Shown here: positions 6,846 to 15,076 of the stretch, piece after piece
Numbering within the stretch: position 1 is the stretch's first letter
Layout: every line of letters begins with the position of its first letter
NCBI GenBank assembly: GCA_036381835.1
Contig: DASVCA010000128.1
Location: 1 to 19,952, forward strand
Reading direction: 5' to 3'
DNA: 19,952 nucleotides
DNA from: DASULK01 sp036381835
GTDB taxonomy: Bacteria > Actinomycetota > Actinomycetes > Mycobacteriales > Micromonosporaceae
Program-made: the position numbers and the translations under genes
Notes under the pieces: model-generated
Told to the model about the DNA's origin: nothing
What the model saw: the letters and a program-made list of their open reading frames with translations, nothing else
Databases searched by the model: none

Positions 6846-7894
6846 GCGGCCCCGACCAGCGCGGTGTCGTCGAGCAGGGCGCAGCGCATCAGGTAGGACA
6901 GGTAGATCTCGTCCAGAATGCTCACCCCCAGCCGGTTGTTCGTCATGTGCATGTAGGAGCTGAGCAGTACGGACAGCGCCGCGTCGGGGTCCTCCATCCG
7001 GTACGGCTCGTCGTCGGCGCGCCGGCGGAACCACAGGTCGCCCGACTCCACGAGAGCCAGCACCCGGGAGCGCAACTCGCGGCAGTGCTCGAGCCACTTG
7101 CGTTCGGTGACGGTCAGCACCGTCTCGTTGTCGCCCGTCGAGGCCCGCAGGATGTCGAGCATCCGGTCGCGCAGCGCGCCGCCCATCTTCCGGTAACTGT
7201 TGTCGAAGCTCTCGTGGTAGGCGTCGCTGTTCTCCTGGTAGGCGGTCTCCCAGAAGGTGCGGTAGTCCTCCAGGAAGTCGGCGATCCGCTGCCGGTCGCC
7301 GAGGAAGACCCCGCACATCATCATCGACGTCTGTGCCGACAGCCCGAGCATCACCTGGCGCACGTGCACATTGGTCGTCGCGAGCAGGTGCAGCACCAGG
7401 TCGCTGGAGTGCTCGAAGTGCCACTCCGCCAGTTCCACCCCGGCGAGGCCGCCGTAGCGCCCGAACTCACGTTCGTAGTCCATGTAGTGGTAGGTGTTGT
7501 TGGGCCGGAACGGCATCACCCCGTCCGGGCCGTAGGTGGCGTCCCAGCGCTCCTGGCCGTACTCGGCGAGGAACATCTGCTTGTAGAGGTCGGCCATGCC
7601 CTCCTGGTCCGCCTCGTAGAGTGCGGGCCGGCGGCGCAGGAACTCGTCGATCGCGGCGCTGACCTCGGCGCGCACCGCCTCGGGGTCGACGCCGGGCGCG
7701 GGCAGCACCCGCAGCCGCACGTGCGGTCCCTCCATCCAGTACTTGATGAAGAAGTACCGGCTGATCTTGCCTTCGGCGCGCAACCGGTCGACGAGCGGCT
7801 GCACACACTCCACCAGCATCGGGTTGGCGTTGCTGGCGTAGAACACGTGGACGCTGATCCAGCCGTGGTCGGTCGGGGACGGCAGCTCAGCCAC
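6842..7894 (-). CDS. SpaB_C/thiopeptide-type biosynthesis protein, probable glutamate-elimination enzyme
   Basis: This 350-residue protein belongs to the 'thiopeptide-type bacteriocin biosynthesis' family, homologous to the C-terminal domain of LanB dehydratases. Diagnostic stretches are FFIKYWMEGPHVRLRVL at 48-64, the RYGG..GVELAEWHFEHSS block, and MHMTNNRLG near the C-terminus. In split LanB systems such a protein removes glutamate from glutamylated Ser/Thr to give dehydroalanine/dehydrobutyrine. A homologous subgroup forms the pyridine of thiopeptides. Only one such protein is present here, beside a separate glutamylation protein, so elimination is the economical reading. The GTG at 7894 is chosen because AAAGGGG lies just upstream; it overlaps the lanB-like stop by 8 bases. 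The stop overlaps the protease start by 4 bases. Confidence 0.88.
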   Translation of the reverse strand: MAELPSPTDHGWISVHVFYASNANPMLVECVQPLVDRLRAEGKISRYFFIKYWMEGPHVRLRVLPAPGVDPEAVRAEVSAAIDEFLRRRPALYEADQEGMADLYKQMFLAEYGQERWDATYGPDGVMPFRPNNTYHYMDYEREFGRYGGLAGVELAEWHFEHSSDLVLHLLATTNVHVRQVMLGLSAQTSMMMCGVFLGDRQRIADFLEDYRTFWETAYQENSDAYHESFDNSYRKMGGALRDRMLDILRASTGDNETVLTVTERKWLEHCRELRSRVLALVESGDLWFRRRADDEPYRMEDPDAALSVLLSSYMHMTNNRLGVSILDEIYLSYLMRCALLDDTALVGAA

Positions 7895-10685
7895 GGTCGC
7901 CCCTTTCCGGTCGGATCCCGTTGAGCTCGACGGTGAGTTCGGTGACATATGTCTCGCCCTCCTTTCGCAGGACCTGCTCGTCACGATCGGGCAGCATCTC
8001 GGTCAGCACCATCCGGCTACCCGCCCGTCGAGCCATCGCATCCAACAACTGCACCGAGAACAGGCTGTCGAAGTCGACGTAGAGCGGCTTGTGGTCCGGT
8101 CGACCGCCCTCTCCGCCGTCGCGGCCCTCCCCACCGTCGCCCGCGTCGACCGCCGTCGCTGCGGTCAGCCGGGAGCCCTCGGGAGTGGCGAACACGCGGC
8201 GCGGCAACCCGTTCTCGCGCCGCCAGCGTGCCCAGGAGAGGAACCAGTCCGCCTCGGACTGGTCGGGGGTGCGGGGCGCGGGCAGGTAGTCCGGGTGCAG
8301 CTTCCACATCCGCCGCTGCAGCACCACCTTCCCGTAGCGGATACGGGGGTAGCCGGCGATGCCCCGGCCCGGCAGCGGCACCTCGGTGCCGGCCCACAGG
8401 TCCTGCTGAGCCATGCCGACGTAGGCGAAGTTCAGCAGCACCTGCTGCACCTCGGGCAGCGCCATCGGCAGCAGGAACCCGAGGTAAACCGGGATCACCT
8501 CCTTGCCGAGCCGGCGCGAGCGCAGCAGCACCCGATCCTCGGCCGGGTCGTGCTCGACCACCAGGTCGTCCATGTGGATCTGTTCGGCCGACGGGCGGAA
8601 GCTCAGCTCGCCGGGACAGACCAGTTCGTACGGGGTGACCGCCGGGTGCAGGTTCAGGTTGGTGGCGTCGTAGCCGCCCTTGAGTTCGGCGAGCACCGTA
8701 CCGGGCGGTTGCAGGCGGGCCAGTTCGGCCCGCAGTGCGGCGGTGAGGTCCTCGTCGTCGAACAGGTACGCGAAGCGGGAGAAGAGCAACGTCATGCCCG
8801 AGTAGACCCGGTTGATGACCACCCGCTGGTCGGCGCCGTCGTCGGCGAGCTGCAGGAAGAAGGACCGCGGGTCCAGGATGCCCAGATTCTTCGGAACCAT
8901 CCCGGCGATGTCGGTCATGAAGGCGTCGTCGAGAACGAGTTCCTCAGCTCCCGCGGGCAGCGCGCCGTACGCGGCGCTGATCCGACGCGCCACTTCTTCC
9001 CGGGCGTCGTCGAGCGCGGTGATCTCGTCCAGGCGGAACCAGTTCTCCTGGCGCACATACCGGTTGTTCTCGTCGAAGGCGCGCCGGCGCATCATGCGGC
9101 TGCTGTAGTGCTCGAAGAAGTCCTGCTGGAACTCGTGGGCGAAGGTCAGCAGGTCCTCGCATCGCCCACCGACTCCGTAGCGGGCCTTGAAGAAGCCCTT
9201 GGTGGCCAGTCGACGGGGCAGGTTCACATCGAACACCGGCATCAGGCGGGCGACCGCCCGCAGACCGGGCAGGACCTCCCGCTCCCAACGGTCCCGGTCC
9301 GCGGTCACCGCCGAGCGGGTGACCATCTTGGTGTCCTCGTAGAGGAGGGTGCGGGGCACCGGCACGTCGGCGCGGCCCAGCTCCTCGTGTGCCGCGGCCA
9401 TCTCGGCGCGGATGCCGGCGAGGATCTTGCGCCGTCCGTCGACATCCTGGTCGGGGAAGTCGGCGGCCAGGCGGTTGGCGGTCGCGACCCGATCGGCGAG
9501 CCGGGCGGCCCAACCGGTGCCGAGCTCGCGCAGGGCGGTCTCGAAGCCCCGCACCGGATCGTCGTGATGGATGTCGAGTCGCAGGTTGGGCACCACGAGC
9601 AGACCGACCCGGAGCAGGTGGTGCAGGTACTGGACGACCTCGTCGCGCGATCGCCGTTCGTCGGTGAACCGGGCGACGAGGTCGGCGACCCGCACGGCCC
9701 GGCCGCCGCTCAACTCCTCGAGGATTTCGTTGAGGAGCTTGCCGGACGGCAGCACGAACAGGGACTCGTGAATGGACTCCAGCGTGACCGCGGCGTCGGC
9801 GTCGTCCATGCTGGTCCGACGTCGACGTAGGTAGCGGATGCGGCCGTGCTCGACCCGCCAACCGGTGGTCACCGTGACCGGCAGGTCGCCGCGCAGGTCC
9901 TCGCTGGCCAGGATGATCGCCGACAGCCGGCCGAGGACGGCGAGGTTGAGCCGGGCGGCACCGCGCTTGGCGGTACCCGCGTCCGTGGCCACCGGCTCCG
10001 CCCGCAGCAGTTCACCGACACCGGGCTGGAAGGTGCCGACGTTCACCGTGGTGAGACGACTGAACGGGCTGGTCTTGCAGGCGGTGCGGAAGGTGTACTC
10101 CAGCAGCGACCGTTCCACCCGCCGCCCTCGCTTGCTGAGCTTGCCGGAGCCGGTCAGGTACTTCGACAGGTACTGGTCGAGGGAGGGTGAGGCGAGCATG
10201 ATGCCGGCCCGCAGGTCGGGGTCGTCGGCGAGCCGCCGCAGCAGCGCCCGCTGGGCGGCGAGCTCCGCCTCGAGCAGTCGCGGCCCGCGCGCCAGTTCCG
10301 CACGGTACGTCGACATGGTCGCCAACCAGTCGCGGAGCCGCTCATGGGTGTCGGCGCCGAGCCGCTCCACCGGCCACGCTTCGGGATCCTCGAGGCGGGG
10401 CGGTCGGACGTTGTAGACGTCGCGGCGCAACTGGATGAGCCGCCGCCGCCACTGCTCGTCCTCGCGGTTTCGGGCCACCACCGCTTCGAGATCGTCCGCC
10501 AACGTCTGTCCGGACACGCGCAGCCGCTGCTCCAGGTCGAGGATCGTCTGCGCCCACCGGGCCGTGTCCACGCACACCAGCGCGTCCGCCGTCTCGATCG
10601 GCAGACCCGCCGTACGCAGCATGAACACCTCGGGCAACCGCCAGGACACCTCAGCCGATGCGGGAGCTGCCGCCATAACCGTCAC
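7887..10685 (-). CDS. LanB-type dehydratase, glutamylation (N-terminal) protein
   Basis: The 932-residue protein matches the N-terminal part of class I lantibiotic dehydratases (Lant_dehydr_N). It uses Glu-tRNA to glutamylate Ser/Thr side chains of a precursor, as in goadsporin and thiopeptide pathways. Visible signatures are KTSPFSRLT at 204-212, the long central part with MMRRRAFDENNRYVRQ, and the C-terminal LYVDFDSLFSVQLL with YVTELTVELN. It lacks the FFIKYW.GPH elimination region, which is encoded by the next gene, so this is a split LanB. The GTG at 10685 is chosen because AAAGGAG precedes it at a 6-base spacing; an in-frame ATG at 10676 is the alternative. It starts 35 bases after the dehydrogenase stop and overlaps the next gene by 8 bases. 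Confidence 0.92.
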   Translation of the reverse strand: MTVMAAAPASAEVSWRLPEVFMLRTAGLPIETADALVCVDTARWAQTILDLEQRLRVSGQTLADDLEAVVARNREDEQWRRRLIQLRRDVYNVRPPRLEDPEAWPVERLGADTHERLRDWLATMSTYRAELARGPRLLEAELAAQRALLRRLADDPDLRAGIMLASPSLDQYLSKYLTGSGKLSKRGRRVERSLLEYTFRTACKTSPFSRLTTVNVGTFQPGVGELLRAEPVATDAGTAKRGAARLNLAVLGRLSAIILASEDLRGDLPVTVTTGWRVEHGRIRYLRRRRTSMDDADAAVTLESIHESLFVLPSGKLLNEILEELSGGRAVRVADLVARFTDERRSRDEVVQYLHHLLRVGLLVVPNLRLDIHHDDPVRGFETALRELGTGWAARLADRVATANRLAADFPDQDVDGRRKILAGIRAEMAAAHEELGRADVPVPRTLLYEDTKMVTRSAVTADRDRWEREVLPGLRAVARLMPVFDVNLPRRLATKGFFKARYGVGGRCEDLLTFAHEFQQDFFEHYSSRMMRRRAFDENNRYVRQENWFRLDEITALDDAREEVARRISAAYGALPAGAEELVLDDAFMTDIAGMVPKNLGILDPRSFFLQLADDGADQRVVINRVYSGMTLLFSRFAYLFDDEDLTAALRAELARLQPPGTVLAELKGGYDATNLNLHPAVTPYELVCPGELSFRPSAEQIHMDDLVVEHDPAEDRVLLRSRRLGKEVIPVYLGFLLPMALPEVQQVLLNFAYVGMAQQDLWAGTEVPLPGRGIAGYPRIRYGKVVLQRRMWKLHPDYLPAPRTPDQSEADWFLSWARWRRENGLPRRVFATPEGSRLTAATAVDAGDGGEGRDGGEGGRPDHKPLYVDFDSLFSVQLLDAMARRAGSRMVLTEMLPDRDEQVLRKEGETYVTELTVELNGIRPERGDRG

Positions 10686-10720
10686 ATCCGTCTCCTTTCC
10701 GCTCCGCCAGGTCCCGTCGG

Positions 10721-12343
10721 TCACCACATCCGGTACGACAGATCAGCAGGGTGTGCCGGTTCGCGTCCCAGCAGGACGAACAGCATCGTCTGCTCGTCGG
10801 AGCCGTCGATGCCCAGCGCTTCGTTCATGCCGACGTTGTCGAACCCCAGCACCGCACCGCAACCGATCCCCAACGCCGCGGCCGCGCAGTAGACGGCCTG
10901 AGCCACGGTGCCCACTTCGGCGTTGAGGATCCGGTAACCGCGCGACCCGAACGCCGACAGCACCGCGTCCAACCTGCCGGAGATCGCCACTACCGCCCCG
11001 ACCTGGTTCATCGCGTAGTTGGTGAGGAAGTAGTTGTGCTGGAGGAACGTCGACATGTCCGGCTCCGGTGCGGGCTTCACCGGCAGCAGGGCGTGGTCCC
11101 GCTCGCGGTAGGCGTAGGTGCCGGGGGCCAGACCCTCGACGTGGTTGACGAACGCCCACAGCCGGGTCAGCGGCGGCGGGTCGTCGGCGGGCTTCACGTC
11201 GGCCGCATAACGCCGGCTCGCCGCGGCGACTTTCAGGGTGGTGGCCAGCTGCTCGGCGGTCATCTCGGGAGGGCGCCGAAAGCGGCCGAAACTGCTCGCC
11301 CGGCTGCCGATGACGGCGGACATCGGACGGTCCAACCGGGCCAGTTCCGGTTCCGGCAGGGCCACGGGCGCACCCGGCAGGTCCGTCGGCGCAGCCGCGC
11401 GGACCGCCGCCGGGTCGGGGTCGGTGTCCGCCATCGCCGCCCGGTGCACTGCGATCACCTGCGGGAACGTTCGGATGGTCCGGGACCGTTCGAACGCGGA
11501 GTAGGTGATCAGGTCACCGGGCACGTCGAGGGTGTGCGACGGTGGCCCGTCCTCGGCGGCGGTGCCCTCCCACGGCAGCGGCAGCACGGCGAAGACGCTC
11601 TCCGCTTCGCTGTCCAGTCCGAGCAACGCGTCCAGCTTCTCGACGTCGAAGGACAGGTGCCGACGGACCGGCGTGCCCATGGCCCGACCGAGCAGGTCCC
11701 AGGAGCCGAGCATCGCCCCGAGGTCCTGGGTGACCACGTGATAGCAGAAGCTGTTGTACTTGAACGAGTTCTTCCAGAACCTGATGGTCGCCAGCAGGAA
11801 CTGGTCGCCCCGGTCCCGGCCGCCGAGCGCCGCTCGGACCACCGGGGTGAGGTCGCCTACGACCAGTCGGTGCAGCGCGTGGTGACCGGTGGCGTAGTGG
11901 TAGACGCCGGGAACCAGCGGTCCGGACGGCCCGGCCACCCAGTAGATCTCGACCGGATACATTCCGCCGCCCGACGCGGTGCCGCGGCCCCACACGGCGT
12001 GCGGGAAGAAGACCCGCTTGTGCAGGTCCTGATTCCAGTTGACGTTGAGCCGACGGTCGAGCACCCCATAGGACAGCCGCAGCAGGGTGGCCAGCCGGTC
12101 GAGGCTCCACGGCTGAGCGTCGGGTTCCTCGCCGGTCAGCAGCTGACGCAGGGTGGCCAGCCCGGTTCGTACCGGGGGCAACGGCACCCGGTACGAACCG
12201 GGATAGGTCTTGTGACGGGACGGCTGGTCATCCCAGTCGATCTCGTAGTTCCTCGGCTCCATCGGCTCGCGCGCACGGCGGAACACCGCCTCGGCGTAAC
12301 TGCGCACGGTGTCGAGGGCGTCGAGCGCACCGGTGGTGGGCAT
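10721..12343 (-). CDS. SagB-type azoline dehydrogenase with two nitroreductase-like domains
   Basis: The 540-residue protein contains two nitroreductase-fold halves. The N-terminal half carries SGGGMYPVEIYW (124-135), the FMN-pocket segment of SagB enzymes, and FKYNSFCYHVVTQDLGA (194-210), which resembles the Lys-Tyr region implicated in catalysis. The C-terminal half starts with RASSFGRF (348-355, like the SagB RxSxRxF entry) and ends with YRILNAEVGTVAQAV and LGIGCGAVLGF. FMN-dependent SagB proteins oxidise thiazolines and oxazolines to thiazoles and oxazoles, matching the YcaO protein encoded immediately upstream. The ATG at 12343 is chosen because AGGAG, partly within the ycaO stop region (12355-12359), precedes it by 8 bases. 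The gap to ycaO is 11 bases, so they are tightly coupled. Which half binds FMN is undecided; the halves may complement each other. Confidence 0.9.
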   Translation of the reverse strand: MPTTGALDALDTVRSYAEAVFRRAREPMEPRNYEIDWDDQPSRHKTYPGSYRVPLPPVRTGLATLRQLLTGEEPDAQPWSLDRLATLLRLSYGVLDRRLNVNWNQDLHKRVFFPHAVWGRGTASGGGMYPVEIYWVAGPSGPLVPGVYHYATGHHALHRLVVGDLTPVVRAALGGRDRGDQFLLATIRFWKNSFKYNSFCYHVVTQDLGAMLGSWDLLGRAMGTPVRRHLSFDVEKLDALLGLDSEAESVFAVLPLPWEGTAAEDGPPSHTLDVPGDLITYSAFERSRTIRTFPQVIAVHRAAMADTDPDPAAVRAAAPTDLPGAPVALPEPELARLDRPMSAVIGSRASSFGRFRRPPEMTAEQLATTLKVAAASRRYAADVKPADDPPPLTRLWAFVNHVEGLAPGTYAYRERDHALLPVKPAPEPDMSTFLQHNYFLTNYAMNQVGAVVAISGRLDAVLSAFGSRGYRILNAEVGTVAQAVYCAAAALGIGCGAVLGFDNVGMNEALGIDGSDEQTMLFVLLGREPAHPADLSYRMW

Positions 12344-12354
12344 GTCGGACGCTC

Positions 12355-14328
12355 CTAGGGGAAGGGGTGCGGGTTGGGGTTGAGACCGGTCGCGCCGAGC
12401 CGGTCCGGGCCCTGCCGACCACGGGCGATGTAGTTGCGCAGGCGTTCGCTGTGCAGCACCCGTTGCCGCTGCCACCCGAAGTCGATCGGGATGAGGGCGG
12501 GTGCCACCACGGCCATCGTCCGGACGCCGACGATCTCCTGTTCCGGGCAGGTCTGATCGACGGCGAGCACGTCTCCGCCGAGGCCGGCGATCGTCTGCAC
12601 CAGGAACTCGACGTCGTCGCGCAGGTCCGTGGTGTTCGGCCGGATCGCGAGCCAGTCGGCGTACAGGTCCGACATGGACCGCATCGGCGGGTCCTCGAAC
12701 AGGAAAGCCGCGTGCGGAGCCATCTCGGGCAGGCCGTAGAGCAGAGCGTGGTGGCTCAGCTCGGTGACCCGGTTGTAGTCGGCCACCATCTCGCGCAGCT
12801 CGGGCTCCTTGGCGGCCACCCGCTCGTCGAAGCCCGGCACGTACGAGGCCACCTCACAGAGCGCGGCACGGACCGCGTCGTCCGGGTCGAAGCTGGCTCC
12901 GGCCGCGAAGCACAGCGTGCCGAGCCCGCCGTCCCGTCGCACCGCCACCCCGGTGACCACCGGGATCGGCAGGTCGGCCCGGGTGTCGAAGAGGCGCACG
13001 TCGTAGCCGAGCAGGTCGACCCGGTCCAGCATGAACTGGACGCTCTCGTCCCGGCAGGTCGACGGGTCGATCTCGGCGAGCCGGGCCTTGCCGTACCAGG
13101 CCAGCAGGAACGCGTCGCGCTCGATGAGCTCGAGCATGCCGTGCAGCAGCGCCTCCTCGACGCAGCTTCCGCTGGCGCAGCCGTTGGAGCACTCCTGCAC
13201 GAACTTCCGCTGGTCGGGTCGCCGATCGAGGTAGTAGACCAGCTGTTCGGGAACCAGTCGCGGACGACGGTCGCGCAGCGAGTAACCCCACACCCAGTGG
13301 ATCGGTGTCTCCGGGTCGAACGGCGCGTAGTAGAGCCCGTGTCCGGCGTAGAAGTCCGGGTGGTAGCCGCAGTCCGACGGGTCCATCGCATCGTCCTGCA
13401 ACTTCACATAACTGTCGAACACGTCCACCCGCTTGGCGCGCGGATACTGGCCGGCGTACCGCTCCAGCCCTTCCAGGAGCGCGTAGAGTTCGCTGCTGCC
13501 GTAGCTGTTGGCGTGCCCGCTCCACCACATCTCGTGCAGGTCGTAGCGGCTGCGGACCCGGAAGTAGCCGCTGACCGGCGCGGTGGCGTTGGCGTTGTAG
13601 GCCCGCAGCGCGTTGGCGCCGAGCGCGCCGGCGACCGGGTTGGCCAGCGCGACGATCGGCAGCCCGAGGTCGGACGCGGAACGCAACCGGTAGGTCGTGG
13701 GGCTGGGCTTGGGCCGGCTGGTCAGGTCCAGGGTGGCGGCATCGGCGGTGTCGGGCCGCGGCGTCGCGCAGGCCGGGCACTCGGAGTCGGCCATCACCTC
13801 GACCACCATCGTCTCCAGCGTGTCCAGCCGCAACTGGTACAGCCGACCGATGCCCGGGCGCACCGGTACCTGCCGGCGGGCCCGTTCGAAGAGCTGCCAG
13901 AGCGCGTCCAGCGCGAACGCGGTGAGGTACGGCACCGGGGCGACCGGCCGGGCCGGCGCACCGTGTTCCAGGCTGTGCCTTTCCTCCTTGGGGCGGATCG
14001 CCTGCCAGCGCCACTCCACGCAGATCGGACAAGGCGCCGGGCGCGGTTCGGTGGATCCGACAGGCTGGAACAGGGGTCCGACCAACGCCGTCGCCCCGTT
14101 CAACCAGATCGGTACCACGGTGGTCGCCGCCTCCGTCAGCTCGGGTGTCCGCCGAGCATTGACCAGCCCGAGTGCGGCGATCCGGACCGTGATCTGGTCC
14201 GGTGTCGACGTGGACGACCGGCCGGGCGAGTCGCCGCCCCGGCCGTGCCACCGGTCGTGGAACGCCTCGCCGATCTGTCGCAGGCTGGCATCCCAGGCGG
14301 TGGCGGTCTCGCGGATATCGACAATCAT
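12355..14328 (-). CDS. YcaO cyclodehydratase (azoline-forming) fused to partial E1-like domain
   Basis: YcaO enzymes use ATP to cyclise Cys, Ser and Thr of a precursor into azolines. In this 657-residue protein residues ~45-200 are a short E1-like zinc-binding region with CPIC at 100-103 and CPAC at 184-187. The YcaO domain follows, with ATP/Mg-binding elements SSELYALLEGLERYAG (278-293), LLHGMLELIERDAF (394-407) and the AALCEVA helix (488-494). The C-terminus is LNPNPHPFP, a PxPxPxP tail that is the hallmark of cyclodehydratase-type YcaO proteins. All key acidic residues look intact. The ATG at 14328 has only a weak ribosome site (AGGCAG), in contrast to the strong ones before the precursor genes. 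A hairpin (14397-14430) lies between the last precursor and this gene. It should act with the 718-residue partner at 15316-17472. Confidence 0.94.
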   Translation of the reverse strand: MIVDIRETATAWDASLRQIGEAFHDRWHGRGGDSPGRSSTSTPDQITVRIAALGLVNARRTPELTEAATTVVPIWLNGATALVGPLFQPVGSTEPRPAPCPICVEWRWQAIRPKEERHSLEHGAPARPVAPVPYLTAFALDALWQLFERARRQVPVRPGIGRLYQLRLDTLETMVVEVMADSECPACATPRPDTADAATLDLTSRPKPSPTTYRLRSASDLGLPIVALANPVAGALGANALRAYNANATAPVSGYFRVRSRYDLHEMWWSGHANSYGSSELYALLEGLERYAGQYPRAKRVDVFDSYVKLQDDAMDPSDCGYHPDFYAGHGLYYAPFDPETPIHWVWGYSLRDRRPRLVPEQLVYYLDRRPDQRKFVQECSNGCASGSCVEEALLHGMLELIERDAFLLAWYGKARLAEIDPSTCRDESVQFMLDRVDLLGYDVRLFDTRADLPIPVVTGVAVRRDGGLGTLCFAAGASFDPDDAVRAALCEVASYVPGFDERVAAKEPELREMVADYNRVTELSHHALLYGLPEMAPHAAFLFEDPPMRSMSDLYADWLAIRPNTTDLRDDVEFLVQTIAGLGGDVLAVDQTCPEQEIVGVRTMAVVAPALIPIDFGWQRQRVLHSERLRNYIARGRQGPDRLGATGLNPNPHPFP

Positions 14329-14396
14329 CGTGTATCTGCCTGTCTGGATGTCGGTTCTTCGGGCGCGGTCGGGCGGCCGTCAGCTTCGTCAACGTG

Positions 14397-14430
14397 AGTC
14401 CCCGCCGGTCGGAGTCCGGCCGGCGGGGCT
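14397..14430 (-). terminator. Strong GC hairpin after precursor 1, before ycaO
   Basis: CCCCGCCGG (14400-14408) pairs with CCGGCGGGG (14420-14428) around an 11-base loop; flanking AG/CT can extend the stem past a one-base bulge. On the minus-strand transcript it follows the stop of precursor 1 by 12 bases. No U-tract follows. It could be a leaky terminator or an mRNA-stabilising 3' end, letting precursors be made in excess over the enzymes. Confidence 0.55.
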
Positions 14431-14442
14431 GATCACGGCGTA

Positions 14443-14625
14443 CTAGCCGCCGCAACCGGTGCTGGTGCTGCAGCTGCAGCAGCTCGACGTGCTACAGCTG
14501 CAGCAGCTCGAACACGAGCAGCTGGAACTGCACCAGTCCATGACCATGCTGTCGATCGCGTCCACGTCCTCGATCTCGAACGTCTCGCTCTCGAGCCCAC
14601 GCAGTTCCTCGGTCAGCTCCGGCAT
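14443..14625 (-). CDS. RiPP precursor peptide 1 (60 aa, Cys/Ser/Thr/Gly-only core)
   Basis: This encodes 60 residues. The start is the ATG at 14625, with GGAGG 8 bases upstream inside the purine run AGGAGGGGAGG; an upstream GTG (14634) lies within that site. The leader (1-31) is acidic and holds ELRGLESETFEIEDV (7-21), shared with the two sister peptides. From Cys32 to the end the 29 residues are 10 Cys, 13 Ser, 3 Thr and 3 Gly only, ending TSTGCGG. Trp31 directly precedes the first Cys. The encoded azole-forming and dehydrating enzymes act on exactly such residues. A core free of other residues is unlike typical thiopeptide cores. Precursor function is clear from composition, leader and position; the number and type of modifications cannot be read from sequence. 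Confidence 0.93.
   Translation of the reverse strand: MPELTEELRGLESETFEIEDVDAIDSMVMDWCSSSCSCSSCCSCSTSSCCSCSTSTGCGG
14478..14511 (-). repeat. 34-bp block identical to one in precursor 3
   Basis: Bases 14478-14511 are identical to 15112-15145. On the minus strand they encode SSCCSCSTSSC in both cores and include the same less common TGT Cys codon. This indicates recent duplication or gene conversion between precursors rather than codon bias alone. Confidence 0.85.
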
Positions 14626-14653
14626 GTGGTTCACCTCCCCTCCTGGTATTCGC

Positions 14654-14692
14654 GGGGTGGCCGGCGGAGGCCGTCTCTGGCACAGCCACCCC
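14654..14692 (-). terminator. Hairpin after precursor 2
   Basis: GGGGTGGC (14654-14661) pairs with GCCACCCC (14685-14692); a second small stem CGGC/GCCG (14662-14665 with 14670-14673) sits inside. It begins 5 bases after the stop of precursor 2 and ends just before the ribosome site of precursor 1. No U-tract. It may stabilise or process the mRNA, or partly terminate it. Confidence 0.4.
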
Positions 14693-14697
14693 CACGG

Positions 14698-14916
14698 TCA
14701 GCTGGTGCTGCTGCAGCTGGACGACGTGCAGCTGCAGCAGCTCGACGTGCTGCAGCTCGAACAGCTGGACGTGCTGGTGCTGCTGCTGCAGATATCCATC
14801 ACGTCAGCGGAGAGCTCGGCGATGTCCTCGATCTCGAACGTCTCGATCTGCAGGTCCCGCAGCTCGCCGCGCAGCGATGCGGACAGTGCCGCGTCGGGGA
14901 GTCGTTCCGTTGCCAC
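14698..14916 (-). CDS. RiPP precursor peptide 2 (72 aa, Cys/Ser/Thr-only core)
   Basis: This encodes 72 residues from the GTG at 14916, chosen because AAAGGAG lies 7 bases upstream; the frame continues upstream but without a ribosome site or leader-like sequence. The leader (1-42) carries ELRDLQIETFEIEDI (18-32), the motif of the sister peptides, and has a longer N-terminus than they do. The core begins at Cys43: 30 residues comprising 7 Cys, 18 Ser and 5 Thr, with no other residue type, and no Gly at the end. It is the most Ser/Thr-rich of the three, so oxazole or dehydroamino-acid formation would dominate. Ile42 precedes the first Cys. A 160-base gap separates it from precursor 3. Confidence 0.92.
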   Translation of the reverse strand: MATERLPDAALSASLRGELRDLQIETFEIEDIAELSADVMDICSSSTSTSSCSSCSTSSCCSCTSSSCSSTS

Positions 14917-14942
14917 GGATGCACTCCTTTCAATAGGTGGAG

Positions 14943-15042
14943 GCACGGGCGGTGCCGTACCACCATCGGTCTGGGAGGCACGCACGATGCTCGCCGGCCG
15001 GGCTTCGGCCAGCGGCTTGATCAACTACGGCAACGCCCGTGC
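14943..15042. repeat. Widely spaced 9-bp inverted repeat between precursors 3 and 2
   Basis: GCACGGGCG (14943-14951) and CGCCCGTGC (15034-15042) are perfect inverted repeats 82 bases apart, bracketing the small hairpin at 14993-15013. In RNA they could close a larger stem. It may be coincidence in DNA this GC-rich. Confidence 0.3.
14993..15013 (-). terminator. Hairpin after precursor 3
   Basis: On the minus strand GCTGGCCG (15013-15006) pairs with CGGCCGGC (15000-14993), one pair being a T/G wobble, around the loop AAGCC. It lies about 63 bases after the precursor 3 stop in the 160-base gap before precursor 2. No U-tract. I see no clear promoter for precursor 2 in the same gap. Confidence 0.35.
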
Positions 15043-15076
15043 TGGTGCTAGCCTGAAAGCTGGCTTATGCCCTGTA

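Noticed and set aside
5556..6896. Plus-strand 446-codon open frame opposite the M50 protease
   Set aside because: It is rich in Pro, Gln, His and Glu with no motifs. The minus strand encodes HECAH and membrane helices with coupled starts.
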